Shown here: one piece after another, positions 1-7,299 of the stretch | How the letters are laid out: every line of letters starts with the position of its first letter | Position numbering within the stretch: the stretch's first letter is position 1 | DNA from: Leptolinea sp. UBA5203 | GTDB taxonomy: Bacteria; Chloroflexota; Anaerolineae; Anaerolineales; Anaerolineaceae | Direction: 5' to 3' | Assembly (NCBI GenBank): GCA_002412765.1 | Contig: DHVR01000045.1 | Span: forward strand, 1 to 64,000 | Length of the DNA stretch: 64,000 nucleotides | Translations under genes and position numbers: made by a program | Notes under the pieces: generated by a model | Database searches by the model: none | Seen by the model: the letters and a program-made list of their open reading frames with translations, nothing else | Told to the model about the DNA's origin: nothing

Positions 1-1790
1 AGGGGAATGATCAATCCCATATCTTCAGCAGTGGTAATGAACTCCGCAGGAAGTAGCAGCCCGCGCTTGGGATGCTGCCAGCGGACCAGAGCTTCAAATC
101 CTATGATTGTATTATGGAGCATATCCAAGATTGGCTGATAGTGGATGATAAACTCGTCATTTTCCATTGCATTGCGCAAATCAGATTCCAGTTCCATCCT
201 GCTAATAGCGCCATCCAGCATGGTGGAATCAAAAATCACAAAACAACCTCGCCCGTTTCGCTTGGCGCGATACATAGCTATATCCGCATCGCGCAACACA
301 TCTTCCGGGCTGTCGTAATGATCTGTATTCAGCACAATTCCCATACTGACAGAAACAAACACCTTTTGACCTTTCAAATCTTTCGGAACAGCCATATCGT
401 GCTGGATGCGATCCGCAATAGCCAGATAATCCGCTTTGGACTCCAAATCCTCAATAAGGATCACAAACTCATCCCCACCCAGACGGGCAACCGTGTCTTC
501 GCACCGTACGCAATTCAGTAAACAGCGTGCACCCTCGATTAATAGCAAATCTCCAACATTATGCCCCAGGCTGTCATTTATCACTTTAAACCGGTCCAAA
601 TCCAGGAAAAACACTGCATAAGAATAATTTTCGTGGCGCTTGGAATGCTGTATGGCATGCTGTAATCGATCCAGAAAGAGGGTGCGGTTGGGTAAATCCG
701 AAAGAGCATCATGCAAGGCAGAATAGGATAACTTTTCCTCAATCCGTTTACGTTCGGCCAGTTCATATTGCAATTGTTCATTGCTCAGGCTGAGTTTAAG
801 GGTACGCTCAGCTACCTGTTGTTCCAACGAGGTAGTCAACTGCTGAAGACGAGTGATCATGTGATTAAAATAAATATTGAGCTCACCAAACTCATCCGGG
901 GTGTTGACCTGCATTCGTTTCCCCAGATTTCCATTTTCCACTTCCTTAAAGACATTAATCAGGTTTTGAAAGGGGGTGGAAAAATAAAAAATCAAACGTG
1001 TGGAGATTAACCCAGCAAGAAAGATTGTAATGAACCCAATCATCATGATGCGCTGTGAGGCAATCGTAGCTATTTCCTTCGTTGCAGAGACACTGGCTGA
1101 AAGGACCTGCACCTGATGATAACCCGTAGAGATAACCAAAAGAATTACAGAAATAAATAATCCCACAATGGTGATCGACAATTTCGTCCACAATCTCATG
1201 CCTCGCATTCCAGCCAGAGAGGCTTCAAATTGTTTGGGAATCAGAACCTGAAAAATTGGCTCAAACCATTGGTCCAGCGCAAGATTTTCAAAAATAAAAT
1301 TGATAATACTGACCACAAAAATGGCCACACCAAGGTAAACTACCTGTGCGATGCTGAGATGGAGAATGAAAAATCCATAGACCAGGGTTGGAATTAAAAC
1401 CAGGATCATTTGCTGGATAAACTCTGAAAAAATATAATCTTTTGTGGCAGCTGTGGCTTGCTTCCATGCACGAAGTTCCAGCTCAGCTGTCACATCCCTC
1501 TCCTGCTGACCGCTATAAGCCTGGAGGCGGGAAAACATATCCGAATGCTGATAATAGAATTGAACAAGCAAGGAAAAGTTTTTCAGCAGCATGACAATCG
1601 TAGCGAAGATTAATAAATGATTGGCCTGGAATTTATTGAATTCTGCGTTTTGATGAGCCAGTATTGACGCAAGAATAATCATAAACAGGGTATTAATAAA
1701 TTGCATTTGTAGCAGAACTACATATGGATAGCCCCGACCAAGATGCTTTAGAAGTTGTGCGAGAAATTCAGGAACGTGGCTTCTTTCCAT
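1..1790 (-). CDS. Membrane GGDEF-EAL (c-di-GMP turnover) protein, 3' end cut by window
   Basis: Reading the minus strand from an ATG at 1790 gives an open frame running off the window start. About six hydrophobic segments (roughly residues 20-270) are followed by a HAMP-like stretch (about 260-315, ending TPDEFGELN), a coiled coil, and a GGDEF domain with an intact GGDEF motif near residue 438, so diguanylate cyclase activity is plausible. An EAL domain starts after it (FEALVRWQHP near residue 565) and is cut off, so phosphodiesterase competence cannot be judged. The start is supported by AAGGA about 10 bases upstream. The signal sensed is unknown; the membrane part resembles no sensor domain I can name. 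A PilZ receptor (44426-45145) elsewhere in the window fits c-di-GMP signalling in this organism. Confidence 0.9.
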   Translation of the reverse strand, partial: MERSHVPEFLAQLLKHLGRGYPYVVLLQMQFINTLFMIILASILAHQNAEFNKFQANHLLIFATIVMLLKNFSLLVQFYYQHSDMFSRLQAYSGQQERDVTAELELRAWKQATAATKDYIFSEFIQQMILVLIPTLVYGFFILHLSIAQVVYLGVAIFVVSIINFIFENLALDQWFEPIFQVLIPKQFEASLAGMRGMRLWTKLSITIVGLFISVILLVISTGYHQVQVLSASVSATKEIATIASQRIMMIGFITIFLAGLISTRLIFYFSTPFQNLINVFKEVENGNLGKRMQVNTPDEFGELNIYFNHMITRLQQLTTSLEQQVAERTLKLSLSNEQLQYELAERKRIEEKLSYSALHDALSDLPNRTLFLDRLQHAIQHSKRHENYSYAVFFLDLDRFKVINDSLGHNVGDLLLIEGARCLLNCVRCEDTVARLGGDEFVILIEDLESKADYLAIADRIQHDMAVPKDLKGQKVFVSVSMGIVLNTDHYDSPEDVLRDADIAMYRAKRNGRGCFVIFDSTMLDGAISRMELESDLRNAMENDEFIIHYQPILDMLHNTIIGFEALVRWQHPKRGLLLPAEFITTAEDMGLIIP

Positions 1791-2175
1791 CAAATGCAAT
1801 CCTTTATTCTTGTGCTCGAGTAAATTTTCGCAATGCAATTATCAATACCTTGGATGAAAGCCACAAAATACAATAGGAATTCTTGCGTTGATTCAAACTC
1901 AACGATTCACATTGCATGATTAACCCTCCAGGTGAAATCGAAATAGCTTTTCCGGTTAGATTTAATTCTGTTTATTAATTCAATGCAAATTTACCCCAGA
2001 AAGATTCCCATGATTAAGGTGCCGTCATGGGAATAGGCATTAATTGTACAGGATTGGACATCCAACATGCAAAATGGCTATACCTGAGATCTTCAGTTTG
2101 TGAATATCCCCATTTTACTGGAATGACCTGCCATCAAAGCGTAACTTTCATATAAATATGCAGTTAATTTTTCGT
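1791..2175. other. Intergenic region without a gene
   Basis: No convincing coding frame is visible. It holds a hairpin with 9-base arms, ATTCCCATG at 2004-2012 and CATGGGAAT at 2026-2034, which could end the pyruvate oxidase transcript, though no clear T-run follows. A weaker 6-base inverted repeat lies at 1886-1904. The promoter of the GGDEF-EAL gene must also lie here but was not identified. Confidence 0.4.
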
Positions 2176-3858
2176 TCAGGATTTTCTCACAAACTCCTTC
2201 GGCGTCATAGACGGGGCATGCGGCATTTCATCCGGATCCACCACGGCTTCAATGATCACCGGACCAGGCTCGGCCAGCGCTTGACGCAGGATGTCCGCCA
2301 CAGTGGCTGGGTTGGCTATGCGGTAGCCTTTGGCGCCGCATGCTTCGGCAAAGGCCACAAAATCAATCGGACTGATCTCGGTGGCGAATTCCGGGTTGCC
2401 CAGCAAAATTTTCTGTTCCCAGGTGATGGCGCTGTATTTGTTGTTCTTAAACACCACCACTTTAATCGGCAGGTTATATTTCACCGCCGTGCTAAACTCG
2501 CCCATCAACATCGAGAAGCCGCCGTCCCCGGCAAAGGCCACACACTGACGGTCCGGATGCGCAATTTGGGCAGCCAAGGTGTAGGGCAGCGAACAGGCCA
2601 TGGAGCCGTTGTTGCCAGAGATGGAAAACATCTGTCCTTTTTGCGCCTTGATCTGCCGCGCCCACCAATGCGTGATCGAGCCGGAATCACAGGAGACAAT
2701 GGCGGTGGAGGTGAGCTGCTTCCCCAACTCCCAGGCTACCACCTGCGGTTTCATCGGCAGAGTTTGCGCCGTACCGCGTTTTTCCATTAACTTCCACCAC
2801 TGCTGCATGCCTTCCTGCGCCTGGGTCAAAAAGGTGCGATCCTCTTTTCGTTTTAATAAAGGCAGCAGTTTCTGCAAAGTCTTGCGGCTGTCGCCCACCA
2901 GACCCACTTCCACAGGATAACGAATACCGATGCGGGTCGGGTCCAAATCAATCTGCACCGCCCTGGCTTGCGCCGGGTGCGGCATGTATTCCATATAGGG
3001 GAAGTTGGTCCCCACCATCAACAACGTATCCAGGTTTTGCACCACCGTATGGCTGGGTTCCGTCCCCAAGTAGCCGATGGTTCCGGTGGTGTAGGGACTG
3101 TGATCCGGGACGGCGGCCTTGCCCAGCAGCGCTTTGATGATCGGCGCGCCGAGAATCTCCGCGACTTGCTCCAGCAAATCTCCGGCATCCAGGGCACCCT
3201 GCCCGGCCAGAATGGCAATCTTTCCACCCGCGTTGAGCAGATCTGCCGCCTTTTGAATCGCCAACGGATTGGCTTGATGATCGCCTTCAGCCATCACTTG
3301 CGAAGTGTGATGCGGATAATTGCGCATGGAGGCCCTATCCTCTTCCACCAGCTGGCTCTGTAAATCTTTGGGGAAAGTCAAGTGGGACACGCCGCGCTGT
3401 GCCAGGGCATGCCGGATGGCCAGATTGGTGGCCGGCTCGACATGTGAAGCGCCCATGATGCGCGCGTTATAGACGGTCAAATCGGCAAACAGATTGTCCA
3501 AATTGACGTCCTGCTGGCCGTGCGTTTGCATCAGATCATGAAATTGGTTGCCGGTTATCGCCAAAACTGGCTGACGGTCCACCTTGGCATCGTACAGACC
3601 GTTAAGTAAATGGATCGCGCCCGGTGCGCCGGTGGAAAGACACACCCCCAGGCGTCCGGTGTATTTGGCATAGGCGCTGGCCATGAAGGCCGCCGATTCC
3701 TCATGTCGCACCACGATCAGGTGAATTTTGTCCTGCTTTTGGCGCAGGGCTTCCAAAATACCGTTGTTCCCATCCCCGGGCAAGCCGAAGATCGTATCCA
3801 CTTTCCAGGCAATCAGGGTATCCACCAGGATATCTGCTGCGGTTTGTTTGCTCATCAA
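2176..3858 (-). CDS. poxB: Pyruvate oxidase / pyruvate dehydrogenase (quinone)-type ThDP enzyme
   Basis: A 560-residue thiamine diphosphate enzyme of the PoxB/acetolactate synthase superfamily. The N-terminal pyrimidine domain carries FGLPGDGNNG and the catalytic glutamate E53 in VRHEESAAF. The central domain is the FAD-binding type, and the C-terminal PP domain has the ThDP/Mg motif GDGGFSMLMGEF near residue 441. Length and the GLYDAKVDRQPVLAITG stretch fit PoxB-like enzymes, which oxidatively decarboxylate pyruvate to acetate (quinone-linked) or acetyl phosphate (oxygen-linked); sequence alone does not separate these. The start has a strong GGAGG site 6 bases upstream. It lies 79 bases downstream of osmC in the same direction with a terminator-like hairpin between them. 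Pairing with a peroxide-handling gene would suit an enzyme that can produce H2O2; that link is inference. Confidence 0.85.
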   Translation of the reverse strand: MMSKQTAADILVDTLIAWKVDTIFGLPGDGNNGILEALRQKQDKIHLIVVRHEESAAFMASAYAKYTGRLGVCLSTGAPGAIHLLNGLYDAKVDRQPVLAITGNQFHDLMQTHGQQDVNLDNLFADLTVYNARIMGASHVEPATNLAIRHALAQRGVSHLTFPKDLQSQLVEEDRASMRNYPHHTSQVMAEGDHQANPLAIQKAADLLNAGGKIAILAGQGALDAGDLLEQVAEILGAPIIKALLGKAAVPDHSPYTTGTIGYLGTEPSHTVVQNLDTLLMVGTNFPYMEYMPHPAQARAVQIDLDPTRIGIRYPVEVGLVGDSRKTLQKLLPLLKRKEDRTFLTQAQEGMQQWWKLMEKRGTAQTLPMKPQVVAWELGKQLTSTAIVSCDSGSITHWWARQIKAQKGQMFSISGNNGSMACSLPYTLAAQIAHPDRQCVAFAGDGGFSMLMGEFSTAVKYNLPIKVVVFKNNKYSAITWEQKILLGNPEFATEISPIDFVAFAEACGAKGYRIANPATVADILRQALAEPGPVIIEAVVDPDEMPHAPSMTPKEFVRKS

Positions 3859-3883
3859 GTACCTCCTACCAATAAAACAAGAG

Positions 3884-3916
3884 AAAAAAACAGGAAGATT
3901 CCTGAGAACCTTCCTG
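3884..3916 (-). terminator. Intrinsic terminator between osmC and poxB
   Basis: On the minus strand a hairpin with arms CAGGAAG and CTTCCTG (3891-3897 and 3910-3916) is followed at once by seven T residues (3884-3890). It lies after the osmC stop and only about 25 bases before the poxB start, so poxB is reached either by read-through or from a promoter inside or overlapping the hairpin. Confidence 0.65.
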
Positions 3917-3937
3917 ATGGTTATTTTGATTCAAATC

Positions 3938-4381
3938 CTAGAGCAGCTGCGCATCCAGGCTGATTTCTTCGAGGCCTGGGCTCAACAACTGCGAGACCGG
4001 ACAGCCGGCTTTAGCTGCCTGGGCGATTTCCAAAAACTTGGCTTTGTCGATGCCTGGGATTTTCGCCTTCAAAGACAATTCCATGCGAGCGATTTTGAAT
4101 CCGCCGCCGGGATTGGGGGTCATGATACAGGTTGCCTCAGTGACCAATTCATCGGGGACAAAACCGCTCTGTTCCAGATTGAAGGAGAATGCCATGTTAA
4201 AACAGCCGGCATGGGCTGCCGCAATTAACTCTTCCGGGTTGGTGCCTTTCTCATTTTCAAATCGGGTGGAAAAGGAATAGGGTGTGTTGTGTAAAACACC
4301 GGACTCGGTACTCAATTTGCCTTTACCCTTGGGTAAAGTACCATTCCAAACACTACTTGCTTTTCGTTTAATCTCTGCCAT
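3938..4381 (-). CDS. osmC: OsmC-type organic hydroperoxide reductase
   Basis: 147 residues matching OsmC along the full length: LSTESGVLHNTPYSFSTRF, EKGTNPEELIAAAHAGCF, and KAGCPVSQLL. The redox cysteines fall at residues 60 and 127 and the conserved Arg at 40, close to E. coli OsmC numbering. The family reduces organic hydroperoxides using a dithiol. The longer frame to 4468 is rejected because its first 29 residues have no family counterpart and GAGGG sits just upstream of the double ATG at 4379-4384; the second ATG gives the better spacing. A -10-like TATAAT lies on the minus strand at 4430-4435, giving a leader of about 40 bases. It is transcribed toward poxB. Confidence 0.93.
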   Translation of the reverse strand: MAEIKRKASSVWNGTLPKGKGKLSTESGVLHNTPYSFSTRFENEKGTNPEELIAAAHAGCFNMAFSFNLEQSGFVPDELVTEATCIMTPNPGGGFKIARMELSLKAKIPGIDKAKFLEIAQAAKAGCPVSQLLSPGLEEISLDAQLL

Positions 4382-4502
4382 CATTCCCTCGCTTATTGGT
4401 AAACTATAAAGTAGATTTTTATTATCTATATTATAGAATAATCCAAGGGGAATTGCACGCCAAACCACCTCAATTTGTATTAGAGAAGTATAAATATTAA
4501 TC

Positions 4503-4660
4503 CATCGTTCCCTGAGCCTATCGAAGGGCGATGTCCCGAGCTTGTCGAGGGGTGAAATATAACAATTAGGATTTGGAATTCACAATCAACATGATTGATT
4601 TCCGGCTTCGACGGAACTCAGCAAACTACAACCAGTTCCTTGAGTTCCTTCGAATGGAGT
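4503..4660. repeat. Cluster of CCCTGAGC..TCGAAGGG-type small repeats
   Basis: Two adjacent imperfect direct copies of a 20-base element lie at 4509-4528 (TCCCTGAGCCTATCGAAGGG) and 4534-4553 (TCCCGAGCTTGTCGAGGGGT). Further down, 4611-4655 holds two more divergent relatives in opposite orientation around GGAACTCAG and GAGTTCCTTCGA. This block fills most of the gap between osmC and the next gene; no coding frame starts here with a binding site. Confidence 0.6.
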
Positions 4661-4737
4661 TCTCCCCACCAATTTGCCACACCTCCTTACGCACACCCAA
4701 AACCAATATCGGGGATAATCATAAAGGAGGAACCCTC

Positions 4738-5463
4738 ATGGAAAACATCCTGTTCTACTTTGCAAGGGACTATCAAGGCGCACCCTTTGTGCTCTTCGGC
4801 CCCTCGCATCTGATCTCCCTTGCCATCGTCCTGCTGATCAATCTGAGCTGGCGGCCGCTGCGCAGCCGCCTGGATGAAAAAGCCCGGCGTACGATTCGCA
4901 TTGTGCTGACCGTCATTCTGCTCGGCGGGGAATCTTCCTGGCACGTCTGGATGCTGGCTACCGGTCAATGGATCATCCGGGACATGCTGCCCCTGTGGCT
5001 ATGCAGCCTGTCAGTCTGGGTCTCCGCTTTCATGCTGCTCAAGCACAGCCAAATAGCATACGAATTTCTCTACTTCATGGGCATCCTCGGCGGATCTCTG
5101 GCCCTGCTCACCCCGGATATGGAAATCTACGGATTTCCCCATTATCGATTCATTGAATTTCTAATGGTCCACGGCGCGCTGGTCACTGCTCCGTTGTACA
5201 TGACAATTGTCGAAGGTCTGCGCCCCACCTGGCGATCCATTGGCTCCATAGGGCTGATCATGCTGCCCTATCTGGGCTTCGTCACCCTGATTAATTTCCG
5301 CCTCGGCAGTAATTACCTCTACACCGCGGGCAAATTATCCACCGCCAGTCCGCTGGATCTGCTCAGCCCCTGGCCATACTACATCCCCGAGATGATTGGG
5401 TTGGCATTATTGATCTGTGTACTTCTCTATTTGCCATTCGCTGTGAAAGATTGGAAAAAGTAG
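4738..5463 (+). CDS. YwaF/TIGR02206-type integral membrane protein
   Basis: 241 residues with about seven transmembrane helices and short loops, including WHVWMLATGQW, LPLWLCSLSVWVSAF and FIEFLMVHGALV. This pattern (a WH in the second helix region, LPLxLC, FxxHG) is that of the YwaF / TIGR02206 membrane family, whose function is unknown. The frame is open further upstream to 4573, but AAAGGAGG lies 8 bases before the ATG at 4738 and the extra N-terminus is encoded by repeat DNA, so the short start is chosen. The gene stands alone. A degenerate copy of its last 50-60 bases lies 300 bases downstream. Confidence 0.8.
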   Translation: MENILFYFARDYQGAPFVLFGPSHLISLAIVLLINLSWRPLRSRLDEKARRTIRIVLTVILLGGESSWHVWMLATGQWIIRDMLPLWLCSLSVWVSAFMLLKHSQIAYEFLYFMGILGGSLALLTPDMEIYGFPHYRFIEFLMVHGALVTAPLYMTIVEGLRPTWRSIGSIGLIMLPYLGFVTLINFRLGSNYLYTAGKLSTASPLDLLSPWPYYIPEMIGLALLICVLLYLPFAVKDWKK

Positions 5464-5563
5464 AGCGTGTTTAATCCCGAGAGCCAATCAAATTTGGCTT
5501 GCCACCCAACGCAAGAAAATTGACCAAGAAACACACGAAACACATGAAAAAGGGGTTTTTCAA

Positions 5564-5665
5564 GTAGGGCGGGGTTTTTCCCCGCCGCTTTTGGCGCAAG
5601 ATGGAATCCAAAATTTTTCTAGTTGATTACCCAACATTCGGCGGGGTCTACGACCCACGCCCTAC
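5564..5665. repeat. Inverted repeat GTAGGGCG...CGCCCTAC
   Basis: The ends of this roughly 100-base block are complementary (GTAGGGCG at 5564 and CGCCCTAC ending 5665), and the left part holds its own hairpin GGCGGGG-TTTTT-CCCCGCC. It looks like one of the small non-coding palindromic elements seen elsewhere in the window (51351-51382, 53986-54172). Confidence 0.5.
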
Positions 5666-5688
5666 AACGGGATAACTACCCACCCCCA

Positions 5689-5790
5689 GCTCGGCAGAAT
5701 TGCTCAGTCCCTGTCTGTATCTCTCTAGGTACCTTTCGCTGTGAAAGATCGAAAAAAGTAGGGGCAGATTTAATCCCAAGCGCCTATCAG
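5689..5790 (+). repeat. Degenerate duplication of the 3' end of the YwaF-like gene
   Basis: TTCGCTGTGAAAGATCGAAA at 5733-5752, followed by AAAGTAG and TTTAATCCCAAGCGCC, repeats the end of the 4738-5463 gene (TTCGCTGTGAAAGATTGGAA at 5438-5457, then its stop codon and TTTAATCCCGAGAGCC). Part of an upstream segment (TGCTCAGTCCCTG, compare TGCTCAGCCCCTG at 5368) is also present, with material lost between. The copy is not translatable as a gene. Confidence 0.65.
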
Positions 5791-5830
5791 AAACAGCCTT
5801 GAAAAAACTGCCCAAGCTCAGGACGGAATC

Positions 5831-5869
5831 AAAAAAGACCTGCCAGGTTTACTAAAAACCAGGCAGGTC
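5831..5869 (-). terminator. Intrinsic terminator of malic enzyme gene
   Basis: Minus-strand hairpin formed by GACCTGCC-A-GGTTT and its complement (5837-5869), followed by six T residues (5831-5836). It begins 22 bases after the malic enzyme stop codon. Confidence 0.85.
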
Positions 5870-5891
5870 CGACATTCATAATTCAATAACC

Positions 5892-7175
5892 CTACTCTTC
5901 CTTGATATTCAACCTTTCGCGCAATTGATCCACATAGGTATCCAAATCCAATTCAATCCGCGCCACGCCGCTTTCGATGGCGGCTTTGGCCACGGCTGGC
6001 GCCACCCACAGACAGGCGCGCGGGTCCAGCGGCTTGGGTACGATGTAATCCCGCCCAAATTCCAGGGCTTCCAATTTGTAAGCCTTCAACACACTGGCCG
6101 GAATGGGTTCCCGTGCCAGGGCAGCCAGCGCCTGGGAGGCGGCCACTTTCATGGCCTCATTGATCCGGCTGGCACGCACATCCAGCGCGCCGCGGAAAAT
6201 GAAGGGGAAACCCAGCACATTGTTGATCTGATTGGGAAAATCCGAGCGGCCGGTCGCCACCATGGCATCCGGGCGGACAGCCTTGGCCAGGTCATACTTC
6301 ACTTCCGGGTTCGGGTTGGCCATCGCAAAAATGATCGGGTTGGCCGCCATGCTCTTCAGCATGGCCTCATTGACAATATCCGCCGCCGAAACCCCGATGA
6401 AAACGTCCGCGTCCTGCATCACATCCCCCAGGGTGGCGGGGCTTGTTCCACGGGCGAAATGCAGCTTCTCGGGGAACATGTCCTCCTTACGGCCATCATA
6501 CACCAGCCCGGCAATATCCGTGATCCACAAGTTTTCCTTGGGCAGGCCAAGATTCAACAATTGGTTGGCACAAGCCACGCCGGCAGCGCCGGCACCCGAA
6601 AAGACCACCTTGATCTCATCCAGCTTCTTGCCATTAATATCCAGCGCATTGAGTAAGGCCGCGCTGAGGATGATGGCCGTGCCGTGCTGGTCATCATGGA
6701 ACACGGGAATATCCAGCCTGTCAATCAGGGTGCGTTCAATTTCAAAACATTCCGGGGACTTGAAATCCTCGAGGTTGATCCCGCCAAAAGTGGGCGCAAT
6801 CGCCGCCACCACGTCTATAACCTCTTTGGGGTCCGTGGGCGTGATTTCGATATCAAAGACATCAATATCCGCAAATTTCTTAAACAGGACTCCCTTGCCT
6901 TCCATGACTGGCTTGGAGGCCAGCGGGCCGCGGTTGCCCAGGCCCAGGATGGCCGTGCCGTTGGAAATCACCGCCACCAGGTTGCCTTTATCGGTATATT
7001 TATAGACATCCTCGGGATTTTTGGCGATTTCCAGCACCGGCTGGGCTACACCGGGGGTGTAAGCCATACTCAAATCCTGCTGGGTCTCCAGCGGTTTGGT
7101 CGGGGTGACCGAGATTTTGCCGGGCCGATTGCCCATGCTGTGATATTCTAAGGGGTCATTGGTGGGGTGATTCAT
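5892..7175 (-). CDS. Malic enzyme (NAD(P)-dependent, oxaloacetate-decarboxylating)
   Basis: 427 residues of the short bacterial malic enzyme family, converting malate to pyruvate and CO2 with reduction of NAD(P). Visible are the substrate motif MAYTPGVAQP, the ISNGTAILGLGNRGP stretch, the metal and malate region EDFKSPECFEIE, IPVFHDDQHGTA, and a Rossmann fold with FSGAGAAGVACANQLL. There is no C-terminal phosphotransacetylase domain. Cofactor preference cannot be read safely. The frame is open to 7253, but GGAAGG precedes the ATG at 7175 and the family begins here. It follows icd-acnA on the same strand but is separated from them by a terminator, so it is probably expressed separately. It would feed pyruvate or, in reverse, C4 acids. 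Confidence 0.92.
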   Translation of the reverse strand: MNHPTNDPLEYHSMGNRPGKISVTPTKPLETQQDLSMAYTPGVAQPVLEIAKNPEDVYKYTDKGNLVAVISNGTAILGLGNRGPLASKPVMEGKGVLFKKFADIDVFDIEITPTDPKEVIDVVAAIAPTFGGINLEDFKSPECFEIERTLIDRLDIPVFHDDQHGTAIILSAALLNALDINGKKLDEIKVVFSGAGAAGVACANQLLNLGLPKENLWITDIAGLVYDGRKEDMFPEKLHFARGTSPATLGDVMQDADVFIGVSAADIVNEAMLKSMAANPIIFAMANPNPEVKYDLAKAVRPDAMVATGRSDFPNQINNVLGFPFIFRGALDVRASRINEAMKVAASQALAALAREPIPASVLKAYKLEALEFGRDYIVPKPLDPRACLWVAPAVAKAAIESGVARIELDLDTYVDQLRERLNIKEE

Positions 7176-7257
7176 CTTGCCTTCCCTGTCAATTTGAATG
7201 GATTTATTTTTATTGTATCGTATTTTTGTTTGGATGTACCCTGGTCTGAACAAGTGA

Positions 7258-7290
7258 AAAGCAGCCCCATGAGGATTTTCTCATGGGGCT
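7258..7290 (-). terminator. Intrinsic terminator of the icd-acnA operon
   Basis: Perfect 11-base stem, AGCCCCATGAG at 7263-7273 and CTCATGGGGCT at 7280-7290, with a GATTTT loop. On the minus strand it is followed by TTTTCA. It starts 10 bases after the aconitase stop. Confidence 0.8.
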
Positions 7291-7299
7291 TTTGTATCC

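Noticed and set aside
2158..4280. Several long plus-strand frames opposite poxB and osmC
   Set aside because: They mirror codon bias of the real genes on the other strand, match no family and lack ribosome sites.
7176..7253. Longer N-terminus of malic enzyme
   Set aside because: The extra 26 residues are Lys/Asn-rich, lack a ribosome site and precede the start common to the family.
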